From Membranipora membranacea (taxonomy: Eukaryota > Bryozoa > Gymnolaemata > Cheilostomatida > Membraniporidae), in contig OU612066.1 of NCBI GenBank assembly GCA_914767715.1, positions 25,022,283 to 25,086,282 on the forward strand: a stretch of 64,000 bases of DNA, given 5' to 3'. The notes beneath the pieces were generated by a model. It worked only from the letters and a program-made list of their open reading frames with translations, did not search any database and was not told the origin of the DNA. Positions 11,574-23,493 of the stretch are shown here, in pieces. The position numbers and the translations under genes were made by a program. Each line of letters starts with the position of its first letter. Position 1 is the first letter of the stretch.

Positions 11574-12691
11574 TTATTTTCCATAAATACCTATAAGAAA
11601 AATAAAAGAATGAATATTAAAACATGCATGAGATGGTCCAATTTTCACATGTGATGTAAATTAGGATATAGAATGAAGGTTGACCAGGCCAACAATATTT
11701 CTATCGCGTCCGAATATCCATGAAATGTAAATCTGCTAACGAAGATATGTTGGATATTGAAGCAAGTCTTATTAGTTTTCAGGGGTATACTTAACTTAAA
11801 TCCGACGATTTTGATAGTAACTTTATTAACATAACAATTAAAAATATTCTCAATCCGTCAAGCTATGATTATGTTTCATTTTGGTTTCACTTACCGTATC
11901 CTCCGAAGGAGCTGCCTTTACCCCCAATGAATCCATTGTTGAATCCACTATTGAATCGGCTGAATCCTACAAAATGTTTGAAGATAAGTATTAGATTGCA
12001 AGAATAGTTTGACATGATATAAGGATTTGCCTATTCACAAAAACGGAGAAGGCAATCACTCTAATATAACAGTGAAAAATCATTGCTTTCTGAACTGATC
12101 TTTGTTCATTCAGTTCACATCTATTAGCATAAGATACGTTGTTCGACCGCCAGAGAACAATTGTTTCAAAAAATCAGGAATGTAAATGAGTTGATAATGA
12201 AACACCACACAATAAAATCTCTCAAACTTTATAGTCTTCACAGGCAGATAATTGGAAAAAAGCATAACCTGCACAACAGCAATGCAATGCACCACAAATC
12301 ACTGCAATGCATCAATGGAGATCAATAATTAAGCAACAATACTCATAGGCTGTTCTCAATTTTGTAGCGACAGGAGTATATATCATTTTCCCCACTTTAC
12401 TCTCTTGGTTGGTATGCATCTTTTAAACCTTCACTTCATCTTATCTGTTTCTTATCTGTTTTTTATTTACTAAATCAAAAGTTGTTTACCTCCTCCGAAT
12501 TTGCCTCCAAATGATCCTCCAATTCCATGACCGATGAGACCACCGCCAAAACCACCGCCGAATCCTCTGTTAAAGAGTCCTCCGCCGAGTCCACCGTTTA
12601 AGAGTCCACCTCCTAGGCCGATTCCGTAACCTCCATAGCTGGCCGTGCTCACGGCAACACAGAGAGCAAGGAAAGCTGCAATGACCTTCAT
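11574..12691 (-). CDS. Small glycine-rich secreted protein, four exons
   Basis: Minus-strand model: non-coding exon 1 (12951 to about 12990), exon 2 12719-12490 with ATG at 12691, exon 3 11966-11895, exon 4 11590-11574 (stop TAA). All borders are GT-AG and phases agree (1, 1). The product is 96 aa: signal peptide MKVIAAFLALCVAVSTAS, then a Gly-rich chain (GGYGIGLGGG, FGGGFGGGLIGHG, KFGGG). Exon 3 adds FSRFNSGFNNGFIGGKG, and the end is GGYGGIYGK. The open frame reading through the exon 2 donor into KQLLI is not the real end. Composition fits a structural or adhesive secreted protein or a Gly-rich antimicrobial-type peptide; none is asserted. The paralogue at 59.6-60.0 kb shares the signal peptide, non-coding exon and promoter. 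Confidence 0.75.
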
Positions 12692-13017
12692 GATTATGAG
12701 CAGAATGCGAGTGGTACTTCTGAAAACAATGAAAAAATAATTAGTTTGCTGTATGTTATACCTGCTTCTTGAAGACAGGGTGATGGTGGTGGTGATATTA
12801 GCAGGATATGTAACAACACTCTACAGTTAATTATCCATTTTAAAAACTCATACATGTATGTGTATATCCATATACTTTCACAATATTATGTTTATTAAAT
12901 GTGGAATAAAAAAAGAAAATCGGGAATAGAATGTAAACCTTTTTACTTACTGTTGAATGGTGTGTGCTGGCTATTGAAGCTGTAGATGGTGTGATTGGAG
13001 ATGTGCAACCCTCAACC

Positions 13018-13024
13018 TTTTATA
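13018..13024 (-). promoter_or_regulatory. TATA box of the Gly-rich gene
   Basis: TATAAAA on the minus strand, about 30 bp before the inferred start of exon 1. The flanks match the paralogue near 59.58 kb: upstream TTACACCAATCA and a GCG.TTCAC block, downstream GAGGGTTGCACATCT and CACACCATCTACAG. This conservation across two copies supports real promoter function. Confidence 0.7.
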
Positions 13025-14041
13025 CCCTCAACTCAGTGAAGCGCCTCACTGATTGGTGTAACTATTCATTGTCAATAATTTTTATTGACACATCTGAAAA
13101 AAAGTAATTTCCTTCTAAAGGTAGTTTTGAGTATAATGGCAACACCCCAGCTCTCACCTCAATGTCAAATTATATAATAATAAATCTTCATTATGCACCA
13201 CAGAATTTCAGAAATATTGACACTAATCTAAAATACAATCACAGGATAGAGAATATTGATTGTAGGTTCGTGCCTACGCAGTGTCACCATGTGTAAGCAC
13301 CCGTCTCAATCAGCTTTGATGGATTCATTGGCAATATCCTGCATTTCTAGTGACTTACAAAGTTCCTGTGTTTGAAACATCGGCATGATATGTCTATTAA
13401 TTATTAAACGTCAATTTGTACCAATACTCAGAATTCTGCACCTTTGTAACATCAGTGTTTAATGGAGACTGGTGGGGAATTCTATATTTTTACCTGAAGT
13501 GAGTGCAAAATAACATAAGGTTACACCATAAGTCTGAAAGGAGGTTGTATCACAGAATCATACCAAGCCATGATTTTACTGTCAATTGTTTGCTGAAAAC
13601 GTCAGATCCTAGGTCTTGGGGTCTCGCTTTCTCTGCCCTTATGTTTACCTCACAAGACTTGAGGCTCATCGTTTCTAACAATCCAAATGATTTGTAAGTC
13701 TAATAGAATAGACAAGTCAGGCGTGGTCTTACATTTGATATTTTCAGACCATGTATACCAACCGTTGGCAGTGAAATATACCTAATTTGATAGCCTAGCC
13801 AAGTCCTTGTAGCAGGACTAAATCACTATAGGTCAGCTGTCACATTCTACCAAATTTGGAAAACCACCCTCCTCTGCCTCTTAAAATAAAAAGAGCAGCC
13901 AGATTTGCTATGCCATCAGGATGGGGTGGGGCTAGAGTACTATCAGTACAATATGCTCGTACACTCGATTCTCAGAAGACTTGATTTGACCTGAGTAGAT
14001 GCGTTACATCACGAGAAAAAGCAGATTTGTTACAACAAAAC
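13025..14041. other. Intergenic, upstream of the tandem array
   Basis: Beyond the conserved proximal promoter (to about 13090) I see no gene. One open stretch with splice-like borders at 13606-13696 was considered and rejected. Confidence 0.4.
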
Positions 14042-14289
14042 TCCGTGGGTATATTTGGAAATCGTGGCAATGAAGATGTTTCCACACCCAATTCCATGGT
14101 TATACCTTTTGAATGTCACAAAATGTAAACTTGTTATATGTATAATATGTATTCGTATCTAATTTGGCTATGGAAGAGTATGTGTATACTAAGGGGTGCT
14201 TTTATATGGTATTTTGAACTCATAAGTGCTCATGAATCGAATGGTATACTAGTATCCAAACTTTGAACATTATTTTATGTGTGCTGCAG

Positions 14290-14376
14290 ATGGTTTACTC
14301 AGAACTGTCACAGAAAAACATATTGATTGGGAAAATGGACAAGTGCTAGCTTTGAACATGACACTCTTGAAAACAG
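14290..14376 (+). pseudogene. Damaged copy of candidate channel exon (unit 1)
   Basis: Counterpart of the 88-bp exons at 20296 and 33878. It lacks one base near the end, which shifts the frame, and its donor reads AGATAATT where the intact copies read AGGTAATT. Early differences are mostly silent. It therefore cannot be spliced like the other two copies. Confidence 0.5.
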
Positions 14377-15539
14377 ATAATTGCACTGCGCCCAGGTATT
14401 CCAGTCATATCTTCGAATCATCTACTTAAAAAATTCAGTTGTAAAACATCTGGGCCCAAGACAGGAAATAAAGGCTATCTAAATTATAAAGGTGATTTAT
14501 AGTAAGAGACCTTTTTATGTTGGTAATGGAAGTGGATTGTCTGGTAGGCCTATTACTAAATAGATAGATCGGGCAACGAAAATGTTCAGTATACCACCAT
14601 ATAATATGTATGCAAGATTGATGTGGTGGATTAATGATTGTCACAAAAGATCTATCCACCGGCAAATCGATGGGATTATAATCAATATAGCTAATCTGTT
14701 AGCCATTTCACACTTGTTTATGATTGATAGATGATTAACATCGTTGATGCCGGAGGTGGGGTGCAAACAGCCGTAATCATTACATATTATATCTTTACTT
14801 GACTCTCTCTAGCAGTAATCTATAGTTGTAAGTTTATCATTCATTTATATGGCCAAGTGAACCGACCTATAATAATAATAATATAATAGAAATAGGTCAA
14901 CATAATAATTATGAGGTCCTGTTATTATGGCAACTCACTAAATCTAAATCTTGGCTTTTGATGGCCTCTCCTCCGTCGCAAGGTTTCGTTTTTGAGATAT
15001 TAATTATCCAGTAATTGCTCTAAATCCAGCTAACTGCAAGTTAAGGAAGTAAATAGATACATGCCAATTAAAAACAGTTACCGATAATGAGTTGTAATTT
15101 ATACCAATGTCTATTTTTAGAAATCTTGTTGGCTTCATGAGAGAGAAATATGGAAGCCCCATACACATTCATGGATACTTTTAGTCCGTATAATATAATC
15201 CTATATAAAGTCTGAATGTCTTGTTAGCAATCCAAACCCCTAACTATTAATATGGAATATTTGCTGATTGATGACAAGTCTTGTTTTGTCTAATTTGGAG
15301 AGAGGGTAGTGGTATAAGTTTGTTCTCTGACAGGTGGTCGACACCCATAGTTCCCAAAGACACCTTGACAATTTTGATTATTACTGATAGAACACATTCA
15401 CGATGCTAGAAGTATAAGTATGACTTTGATCAGTATGGTTATCGGTGCTGTTGTAGTTATGGGAGTTGTCTGAGTTTGAGCTATGAGTGATTTGAGAGAA
15501 TTGCTTGGTGAATTTGTGCAGTGTTGTGGTTTGTGTGAA

Positions 15540-15660
15540 GTGAGTAGCTAGGGTAAATCCCTCGAGGCAAGAAAGGGAATCAAACCAGACACCTCTCACT
15601 TCACAGCTATGAACGTAACCATTTGCGTTCTCAAAGCTTCCAAGCTGATGCAAACACCAA
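15540..15660 (-). mobile_element. Possible tRNA-like SINE remnant, present in all three units
   Basis: The minus strand contains GTCTGGTTTGATTCCC, close to a pol III B box, about 60 bp after CATCAGCTTGGAAGC, a poor A box. Copies at about 21547-21667 and 35129-35249 come with the segmental duplication. Confidence 0.25.
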
Positions 15661-18301
15661 ACATTTTATCACCTTCTTTTAACAGATGAGTTATTGACCA
15701 CATGGTTAGTTTCATTCTGCCCTATTGTCTAATTCAAGGCTTTGACATATTTCCAAACCAATTCGGGGCAGTTTGAAGGCCTTCTAGCATGACAGTCTTT
15801 GAAAATTTGGAGTCCCTCTCTATGATGTGACATTTTCTCAACTCCTTCATACCAGATCTTTTCAAAATATTTGGCACAGACCTTCGACATAGATGCAATG
15901 ATATAAAAGTAATGGGTTGATAATGATTCAATAATAAAATTTCTTACATACTTTTCTTTCATACATTTGTGAATATTCTGTCTCAAATATTCGTTTTGAT
16001 TGGCAATGTTTCAATGCCACTTGTCAACTATTAAATAACCAAACCAATTATGAGGAAACTGTGACAATAATAATGGAAATAAACTGACGTGAAATATTTG
16101 GGCTCCACCTTGTCATAATGGTTTGAGGTTGACCTTTGATGTAAACTTTGTTCCTCTCAGACATCCTCTTTAACCATTTTGCACTAAAGAAAATAGCAGC
16201 ACTATCATCACTTACTAAAAACTAAGTAAACTGAAAGTCTTCCCTTCAAAGCTTGATGTGCATAAAACAAACAGAAAATCTCTGATAATCTAAGATATTG
16301 ATCATGTTTTCTGTGGGTTTCTTTAGGGATAAACATGGGAAGATGACAGTACTTTGCAAAAAAGTATAGGCCTACAGCGTCTGTATATCTGTGTTCCCAT
16401 ATTTATAATTGATCTTCATTAGGTTAGAAAGTTTTACATGGTATTTCTTTAATTAGACGACCGGAATTTTTCTGCTTCCGAATTCCAAATACATTTTGAG
16501 TTCCTGGTGTGGGGGTAACATTTGTCTCAAAAAACTAAATAGTTTAGTTCAACTGAGCATTTCAGTATGTAAGTACCAAATCCTCATTTTTCAATGGTTT
16601 TAAATGCCTTTAATAATCTCTGTTGTTAGTCATTTTAACCCAACATTGTAAGCATTCAATTTTATCAATACCATGATATCGGATACAAGTAAACAATGCA
16701 ATCAAGATAACATAATATAATCCTTCCTTCTCGTGCCACCTGAACCTGTTTATTTTCATTTGACATGACAATTTTGTCATTAACTCTAACCTATGATAAG
16801 CTGTTAATAGGGGATTAACCTTTATCCATATTATGCTCAAACATTCCTTCCTCAAAATCTCCACGCTTGGCTCCTGTTTTTACTTTGTAAACTGTAAACC
16901 AGGAATATTAAAGTTGTCGTGTGACTTTACCCTATGAGTCTATCCGCACTGGCTGACTGACCCCACAGACATCTGACATACTGAACATGGTCAATATGAC
17001 ACATTTTTACTACCACTCGAATGTCAATAAATAAAAAAGTAACAACCAAAAAATGCACATAACCGTTTTTGCGGGTAGGACAAATTAATAATTGTTGAAA
17101 ATTGTTTATTCTCTCAGCCGTCTGAACAAGTATGATTGTAAATTTATTTCTGATTATATCTATTGTCAAGGGAAGAAATATAATGTGAATCTGTCCAGCT
17201 CCCATGATGTAATCACAGAGGGAGGCTGTGGCTCTAACACAAGGCCGCATAGTATGGGATGAATGCCCCCCCCCCCACTTCCAAATCAGAGAATAATTTC
17301 GGCGCTGGGAAAAAAGTATCGATGACGTGCTTATGTTTAACCGGCTGTCCACTCCTGGAAACCGCCTTCCCAAAATTATACCCTATTTCTGTTCTGAAAC
17401 TGAAATAGTAATTCCCAAAAAATAAGTTTACTTTCTGTCACCCTGAAAGGCGATTCTTTCCTAATTTTATTCACAACAAGGGAACAGGGACATGTTTTGG
17501 TTTTGTTGCACTTCATTCCATGCTATTACATTTCGACAACAATACACCATACACAACTTTTGATATTCTTGCTATCCTTATCATCATGCCAGTTGAAGAG
17601 ATATTGTGTCTTGACAAATATTTCAGGAAAGGCAAGTAGGCAATTTTTAAGGGTACATATTTCACCTATCACCCTGATATCCCTCACTGTGACAGCTGGA
17701 TTACATATTCATATAACTGAGTCTTATGGAAATAGTTGAAGGTTCTTAATTCCCTCACAGGCATTAACATTATTTTATATATATAATATATACCATATTT
17801 TTATTCATTACATCATCATTATTTGCCGAGAAAAGTATGGGGGATGGAAGAGGCTTGATGTCTCTACCATGCATTGAGAAAGGCATGACCTCTGAAAAGA
17901 AAACAATACAAAGTTATTATTTATGGTAATGGTAATAGTTATGGTAATAAATTGATTTGGACTTCATCAGAAACGTTTTTAAATCTTCTAGCCAACGTTT
18001 CCTCGATTCACCTCCCTCACCACAAGATATAATTTATCTTCTTCACGACACTCGCTTGTTAAATTTTTTGTCTTTACCTCCTTTTTTAGCTCCATTTATT
18101 AAAATGAGGAGGAAGCATAAACCACACATTATCTTTGTTAGGAGGCTTCAAATGAATTGAGCAATTTCACCGAATCATTAGTAAAAATTAGCATTTTTGT
18201 GTCCTGTTAGCTGTTAGCATGTACCTATGTGTGCTTCACCCAGCCTGGCACAGGCAAGGCTTATGTAATCATAATTTGTCTTCCTATTTTGCATGGAACA
18301 G

Positions 18302-20383
18302 GATTTACTGCGATGGTTGTATTCATCAGCCTTCTAGGGATTCCAATACAATATCTCAGGTAATGGTAATGGTGATTATGTCCTGCTCCGATCTTTTCTA
18401 ATACAATGCTTTAGGTTTTTTTATTGTCCCAGCATTCATCACTAGTTTGGTCCATTTGCCTGCATTCGAAGTTGCTCCCGCTCCATAAGTCACACCGCCG
18501 AGACTAGTTGGGGTGCTCACCCTCCATTAATCACGCCGGTGTGACCAGTGTAAGGGGCTTTCTATGCCAATCTGCTTAACAGACCATAATCAAGTTTTAT
18601 CATCTATCCTATAAAAGCAATATACATTTTGCGAAATGACCAAGGGCTGTGACCATAGCAGGCAAGAACAGCTCAACAGATAGAGGTAATTTCTATTTCT
18701 GATTGTTGATTTTAAGTGTTATAAGAATTGCAACAACCAACCACAACCTAGCTGTTGGGTTCACCATCATCAGCTGCAGCAGAAAGATCAGCAGTTTCTA
18801 GTGATGTTTCTCATGCCTGGTTAATATTGGTATGTGATATGAGAAATGAGTACCAGGGACGGCATCCAACCTCAAATGCTTAACATGTATTGATACAGAA
18901 AAAATAAGCAAGTGACATCCAAGTTTCTCACAATGGTTCACAGGGTAGCGAGACTATCAATGAGCGCGAGGTTGATTGCTATTTTGCTGTCTCAGTGAAG
19001 GTTACCTTATGATTGAGAGCTTTGTGCCTGCTAGAAAAAAGGGCTGAATCATACCTGATACAAAAATGAGCAGATCAGTACATTAATTGGTGTCAACCAA
19101 TAAAAATGTACACCTGGCCTATTTCATTTTCAGCCTCGGCAAGCATTTGGACGGGATACCATATTTATATCACTATAATATATGTAAGTCAAGAGTAGTT
19201 TGCTTTGTCATTCAACATTCCTGCATGCCAGCTAGTGGTGTCTGGCCAGCCACCACATGGCACAGTTATGTAAAAGGAAAAAATCATAAAATAAAATACT
19301 TCTCGTAAAGTCATGATAAATAGTGTCATGAATTCCAAAACAAATTCTCAGCGAAGGGATCCTTGTAAAAATTTCCTGGGGCGTGGAGTCGGGGAAGTTT
19401 TTTTGTTTTCATACATCTTGAAAATCATGGTTTTGCAATCTAAAACTCAGCCTATTTGGTGAAATAATGGTCATCCTAATGCAATAAAAAGAATCACACA
19501 TTTTTGTCAAGTCAGAGACTTTGACATTTAATTAAAGCATACCCAGAATTCCATTCAAGATTAATATATCTATTCATTATCAAATCCTTATTACAACTGC
19601 CAAAGTTGATTGATATTTTTTGGGTCTCCCTTTTTGCCAATGTATAATTTCCTGGTTTCAATTTCGAATTGCAAGTCAGTCTATTCTAACAATGATGAAA
19701 GCATAATTAAAAAATTAGGAGTAATTGGATAATTGGAAGAGGAAGTACCTTTTTTATGTCATTGATTGTTACGATGATGGTTAATATTAGAAGATTAGAT
19801 ATCTCATTATTGATAAGAAACTTTATTGATAAGAACATTATTAGAGTCATCATTGAAAGAGTGCAAGTCACCAATATAGATCTCATGTGCCAATTATTGA
19901 CAGGCAATCACTTGGTTAATTAAACTGATATAATGAAATGAAAATAAAAAATGACAGGTGAAGGTACAATTTTTGCAATGTCATATGTCAGTTGTGTCAG
20001 AACACGATCAGTTGGTGCCATCTCGAGATGCAGTCCTTGAAATGAACTGCGTGGGTATATTTGGAAATCGTGGCAATGAAGATGTTTCCACACCCAATTC
20101 CATGGTTATACCTTTTGAATGTCACAAAATGTAAACTTGTTATATGTATAATATGTATTCGTATCTAATTTGGCTATGGAAGAGTATGTGTATACTAAGG
20201 GGTGCTTTTATATGGTGTTTTGAACTCATAAGTGCTCATGAATCGAATGGTATACTAGTATCCAAACTTTGAACATTATTTTATGTGTGCTGCAGATGGT
20301 TTACTCAGAACAGTCACAGAAAAACGTATTGATTGGGAAAATGGACAAGTGCTAGGTTTGAACATGAAGACTCTTGAAGACAG
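18302..20383 (+). CDS. Candidate two-pore K+ channel (K2P-like) exons, unit 1 into unit 2
   Basis: Three GT-AG exons join in phase across the unit boundary: 18302-18359 (FTAMVVFISLLGIPIQYL, a hydrophobic helix with GIP), 19134-19183 (LGKHLDGIPYLYHYNI) and 20296-20383 (28 codons, starting GLLRTVTEKRIDWENG). Junction codons give Ser and Tyr. A helix ending in GIP, then L..LGK.L and a polar linker, is the pattern that follows the first pore in K2P channels (second helix and M2-M3 loop). The pore motifs (GYG/GFG type) and helices M1, M3 and M4 were not found, so the assignment is tentative. It could be a non-functional gene fragment or part of another membrane protein. The first exon differs from its unit 2/3 copies by a silent change, GTT to GTC. 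Confidence 0.4.
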
Positions 20384-22583
20384 GTAATTGCACTGCGCCC
20401 AGGTATTCCAGTCATATCTTCGAATCATCTACTTAAAAAATTCAGTTGTAAAACATCTGGGCCCAAGACAGGAAATAAAGGCTATCTAAATTATAAAGGT
20501 GATTTATAGTAAGAGACCTTTTTATGTTGGTAATGGAAGTGGATTGTCTGGTAGGCCTATTACTAAATAGATAGATCGGGCAACGAAAATGTTCAGTATA
20601 CCACCATATAATATGTATGCAAGATTGATGTGGTGGATTAATGATTGTCACAAAAGATCTATCCACCGGCAAATCGATGGGATTATAATCAATATAGCTA
20701 ATCTGTTAGCCATTTCACACTTGTTTATGATTGATAGATGATTAACATCGTTGATGCCGGAGGTGGGGTGCAAACAGCCGTAATCATTACATATTATATC
20801 TTTACTTGACTCTCTCTAGCAGTAATCTATAGTTGTAAGTTTATCATTCATTTATATGGCCAAGTGAACCGACCTATAATAATAATAATATAATAGAAAT
20901 AGGTCAACATAATAATTATGAGGTCTTGTTATTATGGCAACTCACTAAATCTAAATCTTGGCTTTTGATGGCCTCTCCTCCGTCGCAAGGTTTCGTTTTT
21001 GAGATATTAATTATCCAGTAATTGCTCTAAATCCAGCTAACTGCAAGTTAAGGAAGTAAATAGATACATGCCAATTAAAAACAGTTACCGATAATGAGTT
21101 GTATTTTATACCAATGTCTATTTTTAGAAATCTTGTTGGCTTCATGAGAGAGAAATATGGAAGCCCCATACACATTCATGGATACTTTTATTCCGTATAA
21201 TATAATCCTATATAAAGTCTGAATGTCTTGTTAGCAATCCAAACCCCTAACTATTAATATGGAATATTTGCTGATTGATGACAAGTCTTGTTTTGTCTAA
21301 TTTGGAGAGAGGGTAGTGGTATAAGTTTGTTCTCTGACAGGTGGTCGACACCCATAGTTCCCAAAGACACCTTGACAATTTTGATTATTACTGATAGAAC
21401 ACATTCACGATGCTAGAAGTATAAGTATGACTTTGATCAGTATGGTTATCGGTGCTGTTGTAGTTATGGGAGTTGTCTGAGTTTGAGCTATGAGTGATTT
21501 GAGAGAATTGCTTGGTGAATTTGTGCAGTGTTGTGGTTTGTGTGAAGTGAGTAGCTAGGGTAAATCCCTCGAGGCAAGAAAGGGAATCAAACCAGACACC
21601 TCTCACTTCACAGCTATGAAAGTAACCATTTGCGTTCTCAAAGCTTCCAAGCTGATGCAAACACCAAACATTTTATCACCTTCTTTTAACAGATGAGTTA
21701 TTGACCACATGGTTAGTTTCATTCTGCCCTATTGTCTAATTCAAGGCTTTGACATATTTCCAAACCAATTCGGGGCAGTTTGAAGGCCTTCTAGCATGAC
21801 AGTCTTTGAAAATTTGGAGTCCCTCTCTATGATGTGACATTTTCTCAACTCCTTCATACCAGATCTTTTCAAAATATTTGGCACAGACCTTCGACATAGA
21901 TGCAATGATAAAAAAGTAATGGGTTGATAATGATTCAATAATAAAATTTCTTACATACTTTTCTTTCATACATTTGTGAATATTCTGTCTCAAATATTCG
22001 TTTTGATTGGCAATGTTTCAATGCCACTTGTCAATTATTAAATAACCAAACCAATTATGAGGAAACTGTGACAATAATAATGGAAATAAACTGACGTGAA
22101 GTATTTGGGCTCCACCTTGTCATAATGGTTTGAGGTTGACCTTTGATGTAAACTTTGTTCCTCTCAGACATCCTCTTTAACCATTTTGCACTAAAGAAAA
22201 TAGCAGCACTATCATCACTTACTAAAAACTAAGTAAACTGAAAGTCTTCCCTTCAAAGCTTGATGTGCATAAAACAAACAGAAAATCTCTGATAATCTAG
22301 ATATTGATCATGTTTTCTTTGGGTTTCTTTAGGGATAAACATGGGAAGATTACAGTACTTTGCACAAAAGTATAGGCCGACAGCGTCTGTATATCTGTGT
22401 TCCCAAATTTATAATGGATCTTCATTAGGTTAGAAAGTTTTACATGGTAATTCTTTAATTAGCCGACCAGAATTTTTCTGCTTCCGAATTCCGAATACAT
22501 TTTGAGTTCCTGGTGTGGGGGTAACAATTGTCTCAAAAAACTAAATAGTTTAGTTCAACTGAGCATTTCAGTATGTAAGTACC

Positions 22584-23273
22584 TGTTGCAGGATAGGTCT
22601 TGTCGTAAAAGTTAACTGATTGTATTGATATCGTAACCTGTATAAAAATGACAATTGTTATGATAAGATTCTATAAACGTTCAAAATTATACGATATTAC
22701 ATAAACAGAGCAGGTTTGGCATAAAACAATCATTATAATATAATCAAAAACGGTTAATATGAACTTACAAATTATGACCTTATGAGACTCTAACCCTGCA
22801 GATTTGGGTGTATGTTAGCTGTGCGGTGTGATGAGCGAGTGATGGTTGTGCTCTTTATAAAAATAAACCTGATAAGATAGGTGCTGATCCATTTTCCTAG
22901 TCTTCATTACACATTGCAAATTACAATAAAGAGGATAATTATTTTGACAATCAAACAGTTCATAAGTCAGTCAAAACAAAGGAATCTAATTAAATGCTGA
23001 AATATATTAATCAATGATGATCTTTACTTACAATAACATTGAGTGTGTATAGCATAATAGTCTCATCTCGTAATCAGATAGATATATTCCATTATGAATA
23101 GGTAGATTGTAAAATGGTGAGACAAAATAAAACACCACACAGCTCTCTGATGGTTGAACATACACTGCTTGACCAGTTGTAATTATACTTGCTCAGTAAA
23201 AGCACAAAAGCTTTGAGTTACATTAGTCACAACTTGTAACAGGATTTGATAGCCAAGTAATTATCCGAATACA
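22584..23273 (-). repeat. 3' LTR of the BEL/Pao element
   Basis: 690 bp. On the minus strand it begins TGTATTCGG and ends CCTGCAACA. It is near-identical to 29434-30123. Confidence 0.95.
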
Positions 23274-23493
23274 TCGGAGGGGTAGACGTTGGCTGAATTA
23301 CATCGAATAAATTCGATGCAACTCAGTCAATAATCTATCAAAATGATACTGAACCAGAAATTCAAAGTATAGTGCATAAAAAGTGTCTGTGGGGATGTGT
23401 ACAAAATCGCAAGCTTAGTTTCGCTTTATCGCAGGCGGTAATCTAATTAAGCTAACTCTACCAAGCCAACTGTGATCTCTCGACAGTGCAGCG

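Larger units (their letters stand above)
14042..20048. repeat. Tandem segmental duplication, unit 1 (~6.0 kb)
   Basis: The unit starts at CGTGGGTATATTTGGAAATC; the same start recurs at 20049 and 33631. Unit 1 is the most diverged of the three, with scattered substitutions, short indels and a missing ~25-bp stretch near 17750 that units 2 and 3 carry. It holds one damaged and two intact candidate channel exons. The minus-strand open frames inside (for example 16927-17373) recur in the other copies only because the DNA is copied. Confidence 0.9.

Noticed and set aside
13606-13696. Splice-bordered stretch reading DPRSWGLAFSALMFTSQDL, considered as a pore exon
   Set aside because: It lacks the T-x-G-(Y/F)-G filter, the acceptor has no pyrimidine tract, and its phases do not join the candidate channel exons.
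15422-15476. Plus-strand hydrophobic stretch MTLISMVIGAVVVMGVV as a channel helix M3
   Set aside because: It ends in a stop with no donor, and upstream stops leave no usable acceptor-defined exon.
15381-15653. 90-codon minus-strand frame repeated in all three units
   Set aside because: It overlaps a tRNA-like SINE remnant and simple-sequence stretches, so it is copied DNA rather than a conserved gene.
16927-17373. 148-codon minus-strand frame, recurring at 30484 and 36521
   Set aside because: Recurrence is explained by the segmental duplication. The frame spans a C-run, has no recognisable domain, and its start differs between units.
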